A stretch of DNA of 64,000 nucleotides, taken from NCBI GenBank assembly GCA_020746835.1, contig JAGPNK010000005.1:1488001-1552000 (forward strand). Reading direction: 5' to 3'. The stretch comes from Stachybotrys elegans (Eukaryota > Ascomycota > Sordariomycetes > Hypocreales > Stachybotryaceae). The notes under the pieces were generated by a model. It saw nothing but the letters and a program-made list of their open reading frames with translations, was not told where the DNA came from and made no database searches. Position numbers and translations under genes: made by a program. Positions within the stretch are counted from its first letter, which is position 1, and the number at the start of each line of letters is the position of its first letter. This document shows positions 1-12,392 of the stretch, piece after piece.

Positions 1-216
1 TTTCTTCGAGCATGACTTGCGTGTAGTCAATAATTGTGCATCAACTATGCTAAAGATATCCTGAAATCGTTATACTGCCTGAAATTCCAACCTGAACCGA
101 TTCACTGTGCTTGCTCGCCGTTAAAACTTTTTTGCTTTTTATCCAGTGTATCCGTCCAAAACGCCGTGCTTATCAATGAGTAGAGAAGAGACATTCATCA
201 TAGCTTCATCCAATCC

Positions 217-2095
217 TTATAGTCGTCGGCCAAACATGTAGGAGCCGTACATGCCTCCCACCTCGGCGATTGCCACTGGCACTTTTCTCATACCCCAGCT
301 TTCAGCGCCGCTCTTCCACCACCGCGCACCGTTGTCCCAGGTGGTACCATCGGCGTTCAGACGCACCAGCCAATAGCGGCTGCCAAACTCCTTGACGGTC
401 CAGCCAGCCTGGACAAGGTTCTTCTTGAGCTTGGCAATCCTCTCGTATGCCCGCTCATGGATCTCGATGACGTGGAGGGGTGCCGAAGACTGCGACAGAA
501 GCGTGCTGGCACTGCCAATAATAGCATCGAGATCCGAAAGGTCAATGTATCGTAGGTTGTGAGAGATAGGTTGCCCGTCCCGATAAAACAGTCTGTGAAC
601 GTCGCTCATTTCGAGCCCACGGCCCAGTGCGAGCTCCTCCAAGTGCTGCACCAATGGGAGCAGGAGTGACATGTGCGAAGGTTCCATACGGCTTCCCTTC
701 AAGTTGAGAGACCGCAAGGTGTTGGGCAGGCGAGGCAGAATTGCCTCGACATCATGCTTGCCCAGCAGAAGATGGTTGCTGGCCTCGGTAGCGAGGCTGA
801 GGTAGACGAGGCTTTCGTTGACTGCAGGGTGGGTGGTGATGAACTTGACCACGGCCTCGGTAGAAATTTCCTTGCACTTGGCCAGATTCAGGTGGGTAAG
901 GCGTGCTGTAGTCGGGATCGACTCGAGCGCAGCGCCAGTAACCCGAGTGCCTGCCACATCCAGATGGGTGAGTCGTCCCAGGCGAGGAAGCAGAGTCCCG
1001 AAGACGGCCGAAGGTAGATTCAGACACTTGTGGAATGACAGTCGGGTAATGGGAAGCTGCTCGGGCCAAGCACGGTCGAGAATAGAAGTGAAGGAGTTCT
1101 TGAAGGCAGCCGAGGAAGCGCCACAGAAATCGATAGCCCGAAGCTGTGGCATGTCGACAAAGAGCTTCCAGAGCACCTCGGGGCTCAGATCGTCATCGAT
1201 ATACTCCTGGGCAAGGAATTCCTGCAGGTGCGGCATCAGCTGCAGGGAGTTGAGGAGCGTCTCGGACGTGAGGTTCTGGGTCCTGGCCCGCTCACTGGCG
1301 GTGCTGAAGATGGTGGAGGGGTTGAAATGGCTAAAATCCAGGCGCCGCACGACGGAGCCCAGCGAGGGATACTGGGAGATTGTGGCAAGGAACTTGCGGA
1401 AGATCCTCGAGTGCGGAATGGTGATGTGGCGGTAGAGGGTGTAGATGGTGGCTGCATGAATGGTGCGAGACGCCAGAAGCAGAGACATGAGGTCTGTGTT
1501 TCGCAGGGTCAGGCCATTGGTAGGAAGTTCGACGACCAGGAGGTCAATGATGGATCCTGGAGTAGCAGTTAGCGGACAACCCCCCAAAATCCGCGGCAGA
1601 AGAAAGCTTACCTAGGATCTCAGTGGGGAGAGATTCAAGAGGCGACTTGCCAGGCGCGTAGGCATCAAGGGCCTTCTTGGGCTGAGAAGCCGGAGAATCC
1701 CATGTCATGGACAGCTTGTGCAGATCCTCGCAGCTTCGGCTGGCCGCCTTTCCCTTGAGAGGAATGGCCCTCCATCCCTTGAAACTATCGGCAGGATAAA
1801 AGAAGCCGTGGAGCTTGCTGTTTGGGGAGGTCAAGGGCGGGCGGAAAGCAATCTGATCCTCGGCCGAAGGCGAAGGAGACTCATCAAAGACCTCGGCATG
1901 AAGGCCAGAGTAGGATGAGATCTTGGAGCGGGTAAAAGTCTGGGCGAGACCATCATCGTTCTCGCGGACAGAGGAGAAGGAGGAGCGCGAGGTGGAATCG
2001 GACGGGGAGAATGATCGAGGCATGGTGTGCTTCTTTGCGAAGTAGCCGTCTGCGACAGGGCCGCCGCCGGGCCGGGCAACAGCTGGGGAACTCAT
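217..2095 (-). CDS. F-box-like leucine-rich-repeat protein
   Basis: Two exons, 2095-1612 and 1556-217, give 607 residues. The 55-nt intron has donor GTAAGC and acceptor CAG, and the frame closes exactly. The N-terminal 150 residues are Ser/Pro-rich and look disordered. An F-box-like helix follows at about residues 153-175 (LESLPTEILGSIIDLL), split by the intron. Behind it come irregular leucine-rich repeats such as RLTHLDVAG, RLTHLNLAKC and NTLRSLNLKG. In F-box/LRR proteins the F-box binds Skp1 of an SCF ubiquitin ligase and the repeats bind the substrate; that role here is inference. No known substrate receptor is recognised. The ATG at 2095 is the first in frame and has a TATA-like run 85 nt upstream. 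Confidence 0.85.
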
Positions 2096-5000
2096 GGAGA
2101 TCGTAAGTAGGGTCGAAGAAGATTGTTGGATTTGAGGCGAAGAGCAGAGGGAAGAATGATGAAAGAAGGTGGGTGGTTTATATATATAACAATGATAGGC
2201 GAACGGGGGGGCGTGCGATGTAAGTGGTGTTTAGCTGCTGCGCCTTAGCTCAGGCACTAAGAAAGGTACCAAGAGGGCGAAAAGACGAGGCAGGTGACCA
2301 TTTGGCACGGGAGGCGTCGGGTACGGTCAGAAAAGGGAGACAGTAACAGTGCAAAGAGGTAGGCTGGGACGGTTAATAAGAAATTACAGTTGATTCAGTG
2401 GTTTCGGAAGCAGGCCAAACCCCAAACCATTGTTCTTTGTGCTGCAGCGTGAAAGCACGGGAGCGCGTCAGTGACGTTATGAAGCACGCAATATACAAGC
2501 AACGATTCTACTCTACACACCCTCAACACAAGATATGTACAACTACATGCCGGACCTGAAGAAAGCGGGGGAATAGGGCAGAAGAAAAAAAAAAGAAAAC
2601 GAATAAAAAAGAATCCACAGCCAAGGCAAACGGCTGGCGGACAGCGGATACCAAGAGGCCACGAGGGAGCTGGGTATGAACTGTCTGTATACTGGATACA
2701 CGGCTGGGGAAGAAGGAAGAAAGAAAAAATATCGACCCAGAAAAGAAAATAAAATCAGGGAACCGCCGCTAGAGCCAACGGCAGGTTCCCCAGGGAGGAG
2801 ATGGTGCGTCATTCGCTGGAGGAATGCAAAAGTTGAGTAACAGAAAAGGCCATGACTGGACAAAAAAAAATAAAAATAAAGCTTCACACACTCACACCCA
2901 GGGCCCCTTTCGCTACCGCTACTGCATGGGTAGGGGCGATTGGGTAATGGGAACGGGTTCCCCCAGGGCGGCGCTTGGCTGGACTCTGTGCCCTTTGCGC
3001 ACACGTAATGGACCACCATGGGCACCAAAGTATGGGGTAATGGAAATTCCCAGGCTCGGCAACGGGCCCGTTCGTCGCCTCTCATGATGGGCCGCGTGAC
3101 CGCGAAAAGTAATTTGCTGTTACGAGATTATTACATGACTTCTTTTCTATTCTGCTTCTCCGCTCCGTCGAGAGGAGGGAAGGGGGAAGATCGGTTGATG
3201 GGCAAGACGCTGGCATTCGTATGTATGTATGCGATTACTGGCACACACCTGGGGTGCGCAATGGACGACTATCCTCCATCATTATCAATCAAGAGCAGTG
3301 GTAGATGCCATTGTCCCTGCTGCCATGGCGCCACCATCGCAATAATTACGACGGCCACCATCATCACACAGTAACCAAGCGACATCGCCAACCAAAGAAG
3401 CTCTGCTGACCGTCTCGAATCGCACCTTGCTGCCGTCAACTTATCCCCCTACCCTTTTTGGCCACACGCCCCAGCTTTCCTGCCACTGGATTCGCCCCCT
3501 CTGCCCTGCGTGGTCCTCATCCCTGGTCTCGACTAGTCAGTTTCGTTGGATGTCAATGGAAAAGAAGCATCAACCGCCAAACAAAGAAAAAAACAGATCA
3601 CCTGCACCCATCGGCGAGTCGGTCGCCGCGACGCATCCCCTCCTCGTGGGCCCGTTCCTGAATTCCTGTGACTAACATCTGGCCATCCTTTCACTTTCTG
3701 CTTCGGCAGCCAGTGCTACAGTGGTCACGCGCCGCTTGAGCTTCGCCTACCGACCCACGTGCGGATACACGAGCCACCTTTCGCCAGCTCAATTCCGGTC
3801 TCCGGACCTTGCTTGCCTTTCCCCTTGCGCTCGGGATTCCCGTCTTATTCTTTCCTTTCCGGCGGCTCCAAGACATGCTTTGCCTCTTGAGTCATTCCGG
3901 AAACGGCACCTCGCCCTCACGTCACCTCAGCGATGTCGGGCCGCGCTGCTCTCCAGGCTGACGGGGACAACGACGTACATACTGTACTATCTCCGGTCTA
4001 CTGCTAGTAGCCAGCAAACCCGGCTCCCGGACCGGCATGATTCGATCAAATGAGTCTCTTGGACCGAAGCCAGCCGCTTAATGCCCCCTTTCCCCGCGAA
4101 ACTAGTATTTTAGTCTCTTCCCCATCGACTCGCCGACACCCTACACAGATAGTACATAGTATGCATCAGTTAGTTGCCCGTACATATGGGGATGCAGTCT
4201 CAACAAACCATGAGCTGGACTGGGCTTGGCTGGGCTGGGCTTCCCCATGTTGCATCCGGAAAGGAGACGGGCGGTGTCGCATTCATACCTTGCAGCCTCC
4301 ATCTGCATTCAATCCGGCAGCCTTCTATTGACCCCAGACGGCACCACCTTTTGCACCTTCGCACCCCATCCTGGGGTACGAGATACGTAACGAGAATCCT
4401 CCATTGGAGACACGAGGCTGCCGGCTGTCTGGATGCCTGAATGAGCTCAACCGACCTTCGGATGGCGTCTTGGTCCTTTTGCTCGCCACTTGTCAGAACA
4501 ATTGCTGCTCCTTGCTCTGGCCCCCAGTTTGATCTGGCCGCCTGCTGCCATTGCTCTGCCCAACTGATAAGCCAGCATTCCCTCACTCATGCAAGGGATG
4601 AGTCGCTTTCACAGAGCAGACAGGTCCGAGGTGAGTCGACAGCCCTTTGAGCTCGTACCAAATCTATGTACGGATACAACGTGCAAATAATCTTACCGAT
4701 GCTCTGCCTGGATCAACGGCACGCATCATCGACAATCGCTCTCGGCAAATTGCAGGATTCCTATTTCTGTTTACATAATGGATTACTCCTTCTACTCATC
4801 CCCGCGTTTCACCCCGCGATCAGTGTTCGCCTCGTATGCCAGCCAGCCCCTTCAACCATAACCGAATCTATTGTGTCGACTTTTAAGTCAAGTCAACGAC
4901 ACTTGCCACGTGATGTAACGACCTTTCCTGACTCCGAATCATCCCGGCACCTGCCTATGCCCTTGTGCTCGAATGGCAACCATCATCACCGCCAGCACAC

Positions 5001-5338
5001 TCTTGTACCATGTAGCTTTCGCCGGCCCATGCATATAATTTGACCTCCCCGACCTAGCAGGTCCAACGCAGCACTCAAAGATTCGCTCGAAACCATTCCT
5101 GATGCTTTGAATCTGGCCCGCCTCGGAGATGACGGGTATAAGAAAGAAGTGAGACCCACGCAACGCCGTCCTGACAGTCCCGCCCATATACCGATGAGAG
5201 ACATACCCGACAGGATGTGACAAAACTGTAAGACACTACCGGCGAACCGAAAAGAAGAAGAAACAAAAGCACAAGGGAACCAGGCAGACCGCACCAGAGG
5301 CAGCCTCAAGACGTCATCGAGGGTTTGGTGGCTCGCTT
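2096..5338. other. Intergenic, promoter side of the F-box gene
   Basis: About 3.2 kb lies between the F-box gene start and the ING gene stop. Short open frames occur on both strands, but none has conserved-looking composition, a convincing start or splice structure. It contains A-rich tracts (2581-2610, 2861-2880) and pyrimidine-rich stretches. No tRNA-like B box was seen. Confidence 0.6.
2179..2188 (-). promoter_or_regulatory. TATA-like run upstream of the F-box gene
   Basis: An alternating TA run lies about 85 nt upstream of the F-box/LRR start codon, a plausible core-promoter position. This is sequence resemblance only. Confidence 0.3.
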
Positions 5339-7585
5339 CTATCGGCCATTGACCTTCTTGTTCCCGAGCTTGAGTCGCTCTTTGCAGTCTTCGCAGTACC
5401 ATTTGGCTGTATCAACAGGTCAGCATCATGTGGCACGTCGTCTGGATAGCCGTCATGCACTTACTTTTTGATCCCGGTGCCACTCGGAGACCCACGCAGG
5501 CGAGATGGAACCATTCGCGCTGGCAGCCCGGCGCATCGCACGCGACCATTTCACCGTAGCTGACCCCATTGCAGTAGCAGTACGTCAACTCGTCTGCGTC
5601 GCCCTCCCCTTCATCGTCGTCCCCATTTGCGTTGTTGCTAGCTTCCACAGGGGCCGCCATGGGAAGGGGCTGCTGCACCACCACGGAGCTGCTCTTCCTA
5701 TGGCCCTTCTTATGAGTGCTGCCTCCTTCGGTGTTGCGAGATGATCTCGGCCGAGCCGCTGCCGCCGCAGCCTCCTGGAAGGTGGCCAAGGCAGGCGTAG
5801 ATGGCTTACTGGCCCTCCCACTCTTCGTCATCACCATAGGTACAGACTGTGGAACAGGCGGCGCTGATTCAGCCTTGTTTTCAACTTCTTCTGGCTTGCT
5901 CTCTTTTCTGGTAAGCATGGGGGCTGCCGGCGGTGCACTGCTTTCTGGACGCTCCGCTTCCGACTTGATCGGTTCGGCTTTTGGCGGTGCAGGTGCCTCC
6001 TTCAGGGGCTTCACCTCTGGCCCGGGCCGTGGCGGAGGATTTGACGCCGCCAGATCGGGCGTGGCTGGAGCACTGGCACTGGTGTTGCCATTCGGCTTGG
6101 CCGATACAACCGGCGCCTTGGCCTTTGTGCCATCAGCATTTGATTGTATAGAATTTTGCCTCGCACGTGAGGATGCCGGACGTGGTGTGGCGGCGGGTAT
6201 CGTGGGTGTTGTCGTTTTTGTTGTTGGCGGTGGTGCTGCCGCAGTTGGCGTTGCGGCCGCTGCGGGAGGTGCAGGTGATGCTTGGACGGGAGCTTTCGGC
6301 TCCGGAAGGGCGGTGAGAACGGGAGAAGTTGCGGCCGATGCAGGCTGAGCTGCAGGAGCAGTCCTACCACAATCAAGGTTAGCAGGGTGAATAGACATTG
6401 AGTGTTCAAAGTATGCGCATACTTCTTCTTCGACTGTCCGCTCGATGAGGGCAACGCCTTTCGCTTCTTAGTCTCGGGTGCTGGGGTAGCTTGGGGGCTG
6501 CTTGGCTTGGCCTTTGCAGTATTATTGCCGAAGACGCTGGCCATCGCACGCTCTGTAGGCGCAGCGCCGTTCACAACCTTCTCGACCTTTCGTCGCTTGG
6601 TCGGCGGGTTGCCGTTGACAGCACCAGTTGTCGAGATGCCTAGCCCTACAGCGCTGGATTCAGCCGCCTTGCGAGCTTTGCTCGAGGACTTCTTGTTACC
6701 CTCGCCTTTGGCCCCGTCCTCGCCATCGCCCTCTTGATGCTGGTTCTTTAGGCTCTTCTTGGCCTGCACTGCCTGCTTCCGAGCGTCGCTCCTGGCAGCG
6801 GCCTCGTCTACAAGAGCCTGGGCGGCCGCAGAAATGACTGCGGCACCATCACGTCGGGCGCGCTCCGCATTGGAGAACCTTCCTGTTCGGTTCTCGGGGT
6901 AGGCCCAGTGCGTGGTGCTGCCCCATTTAGCTTCGTCGCTGAACTCGCCTTCCACGGCGGGCCAGACATCGTCGATGCGAGCCAACTGCCTCGAGAGGGC
7001 GTCGTTGGCCGTCGAGATGACGTGATTCTTCTCCTCGAGCGCGACAAGCATTTCCTGTATCTTGAAGGCGGTCTGTCGGAAGTGCTGGCGACGATGGAGG
7101 TTGGAGGGGTCGTAAGGGGCCGAATGCGAACCGGGTCCGCCGTCGACCGATGGCACGGATGAAGGGCCTGGAACGAACATATGGCCAGTTGAGCTGTTCT
7201 GAGTGCTCATGGGCGCCGAGGTCGGCGCGGTACTATTGTGTCGATCGACGGTGGGAATGGGCATGTTCGTGGCGGTAGCTACGAGCTTGAACAGCTGTTC
7301 CTCGGGAGCGAAAATCTTGGCGTCGACCTCCTTGAGCAGGGTAAAGTGCCGGACGAGCTCCTTAGGCAGCGCGGTCATGGCATCGGCGAAATGAGTAATG
7401 GCAGGGAAGATATCGATGGGCTGGTCACCAACGGGGGCAGAGCCCAGCGAGTCTCTGCCACCGTTGGGCCGGGTGGTGTTGGCTGAGCTCCTGGGAGGAT
7501 TGGTTCGCGTTTGCCGGAGGGGCTGAGACCTCCTCTGCGCCTGCGACGCGGGTTCTGGAGCGGGCGGCTGCTTTGCAGACTTCAT
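5339..7585 (-). CDS. ING-family PHD-finger protein, probable Pho23 orthologue
   Basis: Three exons, 7585-6423, 6363-5465 and 5406-5339, give 709 residues. Intron 1 (59 nt, donor GTATGC, acceptor TAG) has a GCTAAC branch site. Intron 2 has donor GTAAGT and acceptor CAG. The N-terminal third has the ING helical region ([20 protein letters not shown] and on to about residue 200). The middle is long, Ala/Pro/Lys-rich and low in complexity. The C terminus is a PHD finger with the expected Cys4-His-Cys3 spacing, starting at [16 protein letters not shown] and closed by KWYCEDC in the last exon, followed by a short basic tail. ING PHD fingers read methylated histone H3K4. Pho23 is the ING subunit of the Rpd3L deacetylase complex. 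NuA3 or NuA4 ING proteins (Yng1, Yng2) are the alternatives; the long linker fits filamentous-fungal Pho23 better. Confidence 0.88.
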
Positions 7586-8873
7586 CTTGGCGTGTATTCG
7601 TGTCGGGGTATCGTGGTTCGGGAGCAGACGTGGTATGAGGGCCGACGTCGCAGGATTCGACCGTCGGTGGTGGGCAAGCGGTTCTTGTCGGGATTCAGGC
7701 TAGCGAGAGAGACGCGCAGACGACTTGGACGGTCGGGACGCGAGAAAAGAAGGCTGATGGTGCAGGACACTAGGCCATCTTGCGCCGCAGCCTGAAAAGT
7801 AACATGCGTCGGCCACTCGTGAGCGTGGTGGTGGAAATTGAGGTTGCTGGTTGAAAAAGATGGAGAAGAGCGAGGCAGACCGGACTGCGCTTTGGTGGAG
7901 GTCGGTATCTCGCGGTTGCACTGATTTCAGCGCCAGAACTTTAGGAGGGCCGGGTACTCTTGACTGACGGAAAGCCAGCGCTGGCGACCAAAAGCCAGGC
8001 CACGGAGTACTAGGTACTTATTTAGTCAGCACAAGTGACAGATGATCGTCACAGCTTGGTAGAAAAGATTAGATTGAGATAGCGAGTAGAGTTTAACTGT
8101 GATCGATTCTGTGTATGAATATTAGTATTATCTTAGCACTAAATAAACGTATGACCAAAGAACCATCTTGGTTCTTTGTGCGGCAACATATGCTACGTCT
8201 TGCCATTGTTATTTTCGATGGTGTTGCATCATCACGATGGGAATTACCCGTGACTTAGCACCCTTATCCCCGCCGCCGATAAGAAATTTCCTGTTTGAGG
8301 CGCTTCCAGTAAACATGTACTCGATTTACGTCTGAACGAGAAGGGCATGTATCACCAAATCTTGGTTCCATTGTCAGATCCCCTGGCTTTCTAGACCCGT
8401 GTTACAATGCTGGAGGACAATGCCGTGCTGGAGGTGTACGAGGATACCCTGCTTGTACTTGGAGCCCGAGACGAAGGAGTCTGCTGAACGGAGAGATGAA
8501 GAGAGAGGAGAATATGAAAAACATGGCAATAAGAAACCGGGTATAACAGCAGCCCCGTACCTGTGCCCGAGGGCGGTATCATGCGCCCTCGTTTCTGCTC
8601 TGGCGGTGTCCAGTTGGAACCAGGCCAGCAATACAGAAGTAACCACTGCCAATATAGGGAGCTTGCCTGAGACACACGAGGCTGTAAATTCCTGTATTAA
8701 ATACTTGAAGTAGTATATCCGTAATGACAAATGGTTTCCGCATCTTAACACCCGATCCAACCAATACGGATTGATCTGGAGCAGCCAGTACCACCGGAAC
8801 AACCCGCCGCAGCATCTGCTTCTCGAAGATGGGTATTCAAAGGAAAGTGAACTGGGTATCTATCATTGGTCCA
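7586..8873. other. Intergenic, upstream of the ING gene
   Basis: This 1.3-kb spacer holds the ING promoter and the 3' flank of the prenyltransferase. Positions 8001-8170 are AT-richer. A GGAGTACTAGGTACTT motif is present near 8005-8020. No gene was seen. Confidence 0.6.
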
Positions 8874-10100
8874 TTACTCTACCCGCTGTCGTCTCCTGTT
8901 TCCGCGGCTGGGGGCCTCATCCCTCTCCCTCTGCTTCAGCCTCCATTGCCATTCGAGCAGGACACGAAGGAAGTTGTAGAGATCGAAATCAGGCCATAGG
9001 CAATCAATGAAGAAGATCTGTGTGTTCTGATGGCACTGCCACAACATAAAGTCGCTGAGGCGTTGGACGCCGCTGGTTCGGACAAACATATCCAGGGGAG
9101 GATCGGCAGCTGTGTACATGTGCTTGTCGATCGTCTCTACTGTGATGGATTCGGGGTTGGGCAGCGTTGTTGAGCCCTGTCCGTCGGTTCTGGATCGAAG
9201 GCTGGAGGGAGAACCGGGTGGTAGGGTGGTTGAGGAAGAGTCTTCCGCATCCAGATCCTCTTCCCGTACCCCCTCTTCGGTTGGGGTTTTGCGATCCTCG
9301 TCGGAAGAGACATCCTTAATTGTAGGGAGAGGGTCGCGTCCGTCTAGCTGTCTCGAGAGGATCTTTTGTCGGATGCGCGATTGAGAGAAAGGGGTATTCT
9401 TGGGCGGGTGAGGAGAGAGAAACTCCTGCACAGTGGAGCGAATGGCGGTCGTCATCTCGGCTCTCGACGTGTAGGGGAAACATATGTTGAGGATCGCGCT
9501 GGCCCGAGGTTAGTAAAGGGGCGTTTCTAGGGCATTGGGGAGAAAAGGCGAACCTCTTGTTGTGCTGCGTCCTGGCGACGGCTTTGTCTACCACCTGAAG
9601 GACGTCGTCTCGAATCATCTCGCGTTGGCCCAAGATGCGCACGCGGGCGCCGTATCGGTCGAGGATATCGCCATAGGTCGTGAGCTGTTCAAGCTTCGTC
9701 TTGGCGAGCTGCATAAGACCCTCGACTTCGTATTTAGGACGGTTGAAGTTCTCGATGCTGAATGCGTACACAGTGACAACTTTGACGCCGCACTTGTAAC
9801 AAACCTCCATGATCTAGCGTAGACATCTTTGTCAGCCACAGCTTCCATGGAAGCGTCTAATTGGGGGGGAGGGGTGCGCACTCGTGCCAAAGCTTCGAAA
9901 CCGCGATGGTGGCCCTCAACCGTCTCCATACGATGGCTTCGCGCATACCGCCTATTACCATCCATCTCGAAAGCTACATGCTGGGGGATAGGGCCTTGTT
10001 TCAGAGCTCCGATGAGGACCTCCCGCAGCTGATTGAAGACCCATTCTCCTGGGGGAGATTCGACAATGAATTTCCGCACGGCGGACAGGGCGTCTGACAT
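8874..10100 (-). CDS. RER2: cis-Prenyltransferase, dehydrodolichyl diphosphate synthase type
   Basis: Three exons, 10100-9882, 9813-9554 and 9498-8874, give 367 residues with matching phases. The enzyme family condenses isopentenyl diphosphate onto farnesyl diphosphate to make the dolichol precursor at the ER. Visible motifs are HVAFEMDGNRRYA with the catalytic Asp at about residue 47, YAFSIENF, then NICFPYTSR, RTSGVQRLSDFMLW, and FIDCLWPDFDLYNF. An acidic Ser/Thr-rich insert of about 80 residues separates the fourth and fifth conserved regions, so the protein is longer than yeast Rer2. Intron 1 has the less common donor GTGCGC, and intron 2 has GTTCGC. Srt1-like and Rer2-like paralogues cannot be told apart from this alone. 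Confidence 0.9.
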
Positions 10101-12392
10101 GATTCTAATCTGGGGTGGTGGTGGGAGTTGCTTAGGGCTGATGGAGCAGAAATATTTCGGTGGCTGCTAGGAACGCGTATTATGGGTGAGGAGAAAGTAT
10201 TAGAGAGCGTGCTGGGTCAGAGAAAAACAAAAGAATACCGAAACGAGTGCCAAGCTGCTGCCACGCACAGCCAGGAGTAAGGTAAGAAGTAGTACGACGA
10301 CGACGTAAATGAGGCCACGAGTATCCCGTGGCGGAGTTGCAGACTCCCAGTATGACGGACAGAGAGTGCTGGATCAATGGAAAGACCCACGAGTCACGAC
10401 CCACAAAGGAGAGCTCCAGCCTCTTGTTGCTCTCTGACCGAGGTGGTGTTTGGTTGGGGGCTCCTTGGGGCTGGGGGGGTGAAGGCAGCCCGCTAGCCTG
10501 GGCTGGCCTAGGGCTACCTACCTATGTCTTGGGACCACGCGTTGTGGCTGGCCGTGTGGCAAGTACTAAGCCGTGCTCTGGCATTTTCTTCAACACGCCC
10601 GCGCTGGCTTGGTGCTGCCCAATCACACAGTGGGTAGAACAGGCGTGGATGAGCCGGTTGCCGGCTTGGACACCAGCCCAGCCTGTTTGGGCGACGTAAT
10701 GTGTGGTAATGTGTGGTGGAGCGTGACATCAAGAGCGACAGACGTTGTTATTGCGCGTCGTCCTGTAAGAGTTGTATCACGGCGCATAGCGCAGAGAGCT
10801 GTGAAGATACCAGGCCAAGATCGTCCTCACAGGAGCCCATCTTATGGGTTTTTGACAATGGGCCAATCACAGATTCGAGGGTGACTTCAGTCCACTGCTG
10901 GGATGGAGATGGCCAACCTTACTTATGCACGCGAGCCTGAACACATCCTCACCTGCTCATGCAGCTAAACTGGCTGGGAAATGTTGAGAGGTTGAGGTGT
11001 TTTCCGCTGTTTCATCGCTTCCCACTCATTTGCCGAAAAGGAGAGGGATGAAGCCATCGACTGCCAGGGGCACGCTCTATATATGGCGTTGCTAGCGATG
11101 ACAACATCCAGCACCCACGGTACCTAGTGCTATGTACATAAATGCGATGATGTGTCTTCACTGCCCACTTCTGGAGATCATGTCCCACTACAGGGATTCT
11201 AGAGATCGGGACTTGTGCGTGTTTTCAGACCTTGAGCGGCTCTTGTTCAGCGGGCCTAGAACGCTATCGAACCGCTAGCTGATTCAAAAGGCTCCAGGGG
11301 CCGAAAAGGTCGACCGGGGAGAATCAGAAGCGAATGCAGCATGTGTAAATAACAAAGATGTGATGGGTGACTTGCGTGGGAACGTAGGTCAAGGGCATGA
11401 TGCCTGAAGACGTCATCGCTGCAAGCCGTCATCTCCTGGCACAGTTATCCCTGCCAAAGTTGCGGCATGAGTGGCTTGTGCCCGCATCTACTCCAACAAT
11501 ACAGCTACCTTGTTCGTTTGTATTCTCCATCTCAACTGATAAACAAAGATTACCGGCCAATGCTGACCGCTCTTTGGGGAGGTGTAGCTAATTGTCTAAA
11601 GAAAAGCTGTTGCTGGGCACAGACGTTGGATGCTGCTATTAAGCTCAAAGCTCGGCTCTCCCGTAGTAGGTACCTATTGGCTTATCACGAGTCGCTCAAA
11701 GTTGGTGGGGTTGGTGTTATCGAACACAGGTATTTAGCAGTACCCGCCAAGACAGTCTTTCTTCGGATGGACATGCTAACAAGCACTGCGCAAGTGGTTA
11801 CGGAGCATTTGAAAGGCAAGTGCAACGGGCATGGCCCCAAGTCTGCCCCGCTTGCCGCCCCAGGCAAGCTTTCCCCCAGGTCAGCCATGAACCAGTAGAA
11901 GGCAGGAGAGCTGGATGCGAGGGCAAGGGAGGTGCAGACACCCTGTACCACTGTGGCCACAACGACTGGCTGGTCGCGATAATGCAAGTGCGATCGTCGA
12001 TGGCGGGCAGCTAACCTGCTCCCACCTTAGCTGTACCTGACTTCCCTCCGGTTTAGTCGACAGCATGAACCTTACCTGGCCTCTCGATTTCTGACGCTCC
12101 CTGGACATCCGGCCAGGGCATGTCAGCGCGGCCAGAGCGTCCACAGGTGTATTGTACCTCTGATGAGCCATCGATTCCTCCCTCCCCGTGGGTACCCGTA
12201 ACTTCGGCGTCCCGGCGGTTGCACTACATGGAGGTAAGGCGAGTCGCACGAGCTCCATTCCCTTCCCCCCATTTCTTCTCTCCCAGACTCCGTCTCTTTT
12301 TCTTGAGCTCTTTTCCTCCTCATCTCCCATTCCCCTCCCTCTGAAACGCCTCTCGTGCATCATAGCTGTTCGCCGGCTTTGCCACTTGCACA
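10101..12392. other. Divergent promoter region
   Basis: About 2.3 kb separates the divergently transcribed prenyltransferase and GH63-like genes. A pyrimidine-rich stretch at 12255-12345 lies just upstream of the GH63-like start, as is usual for a fungal leader. Several GGTACC-type hexamers occur (11119, 11671). No conserved ORF was recognised. Confidence 0.6.
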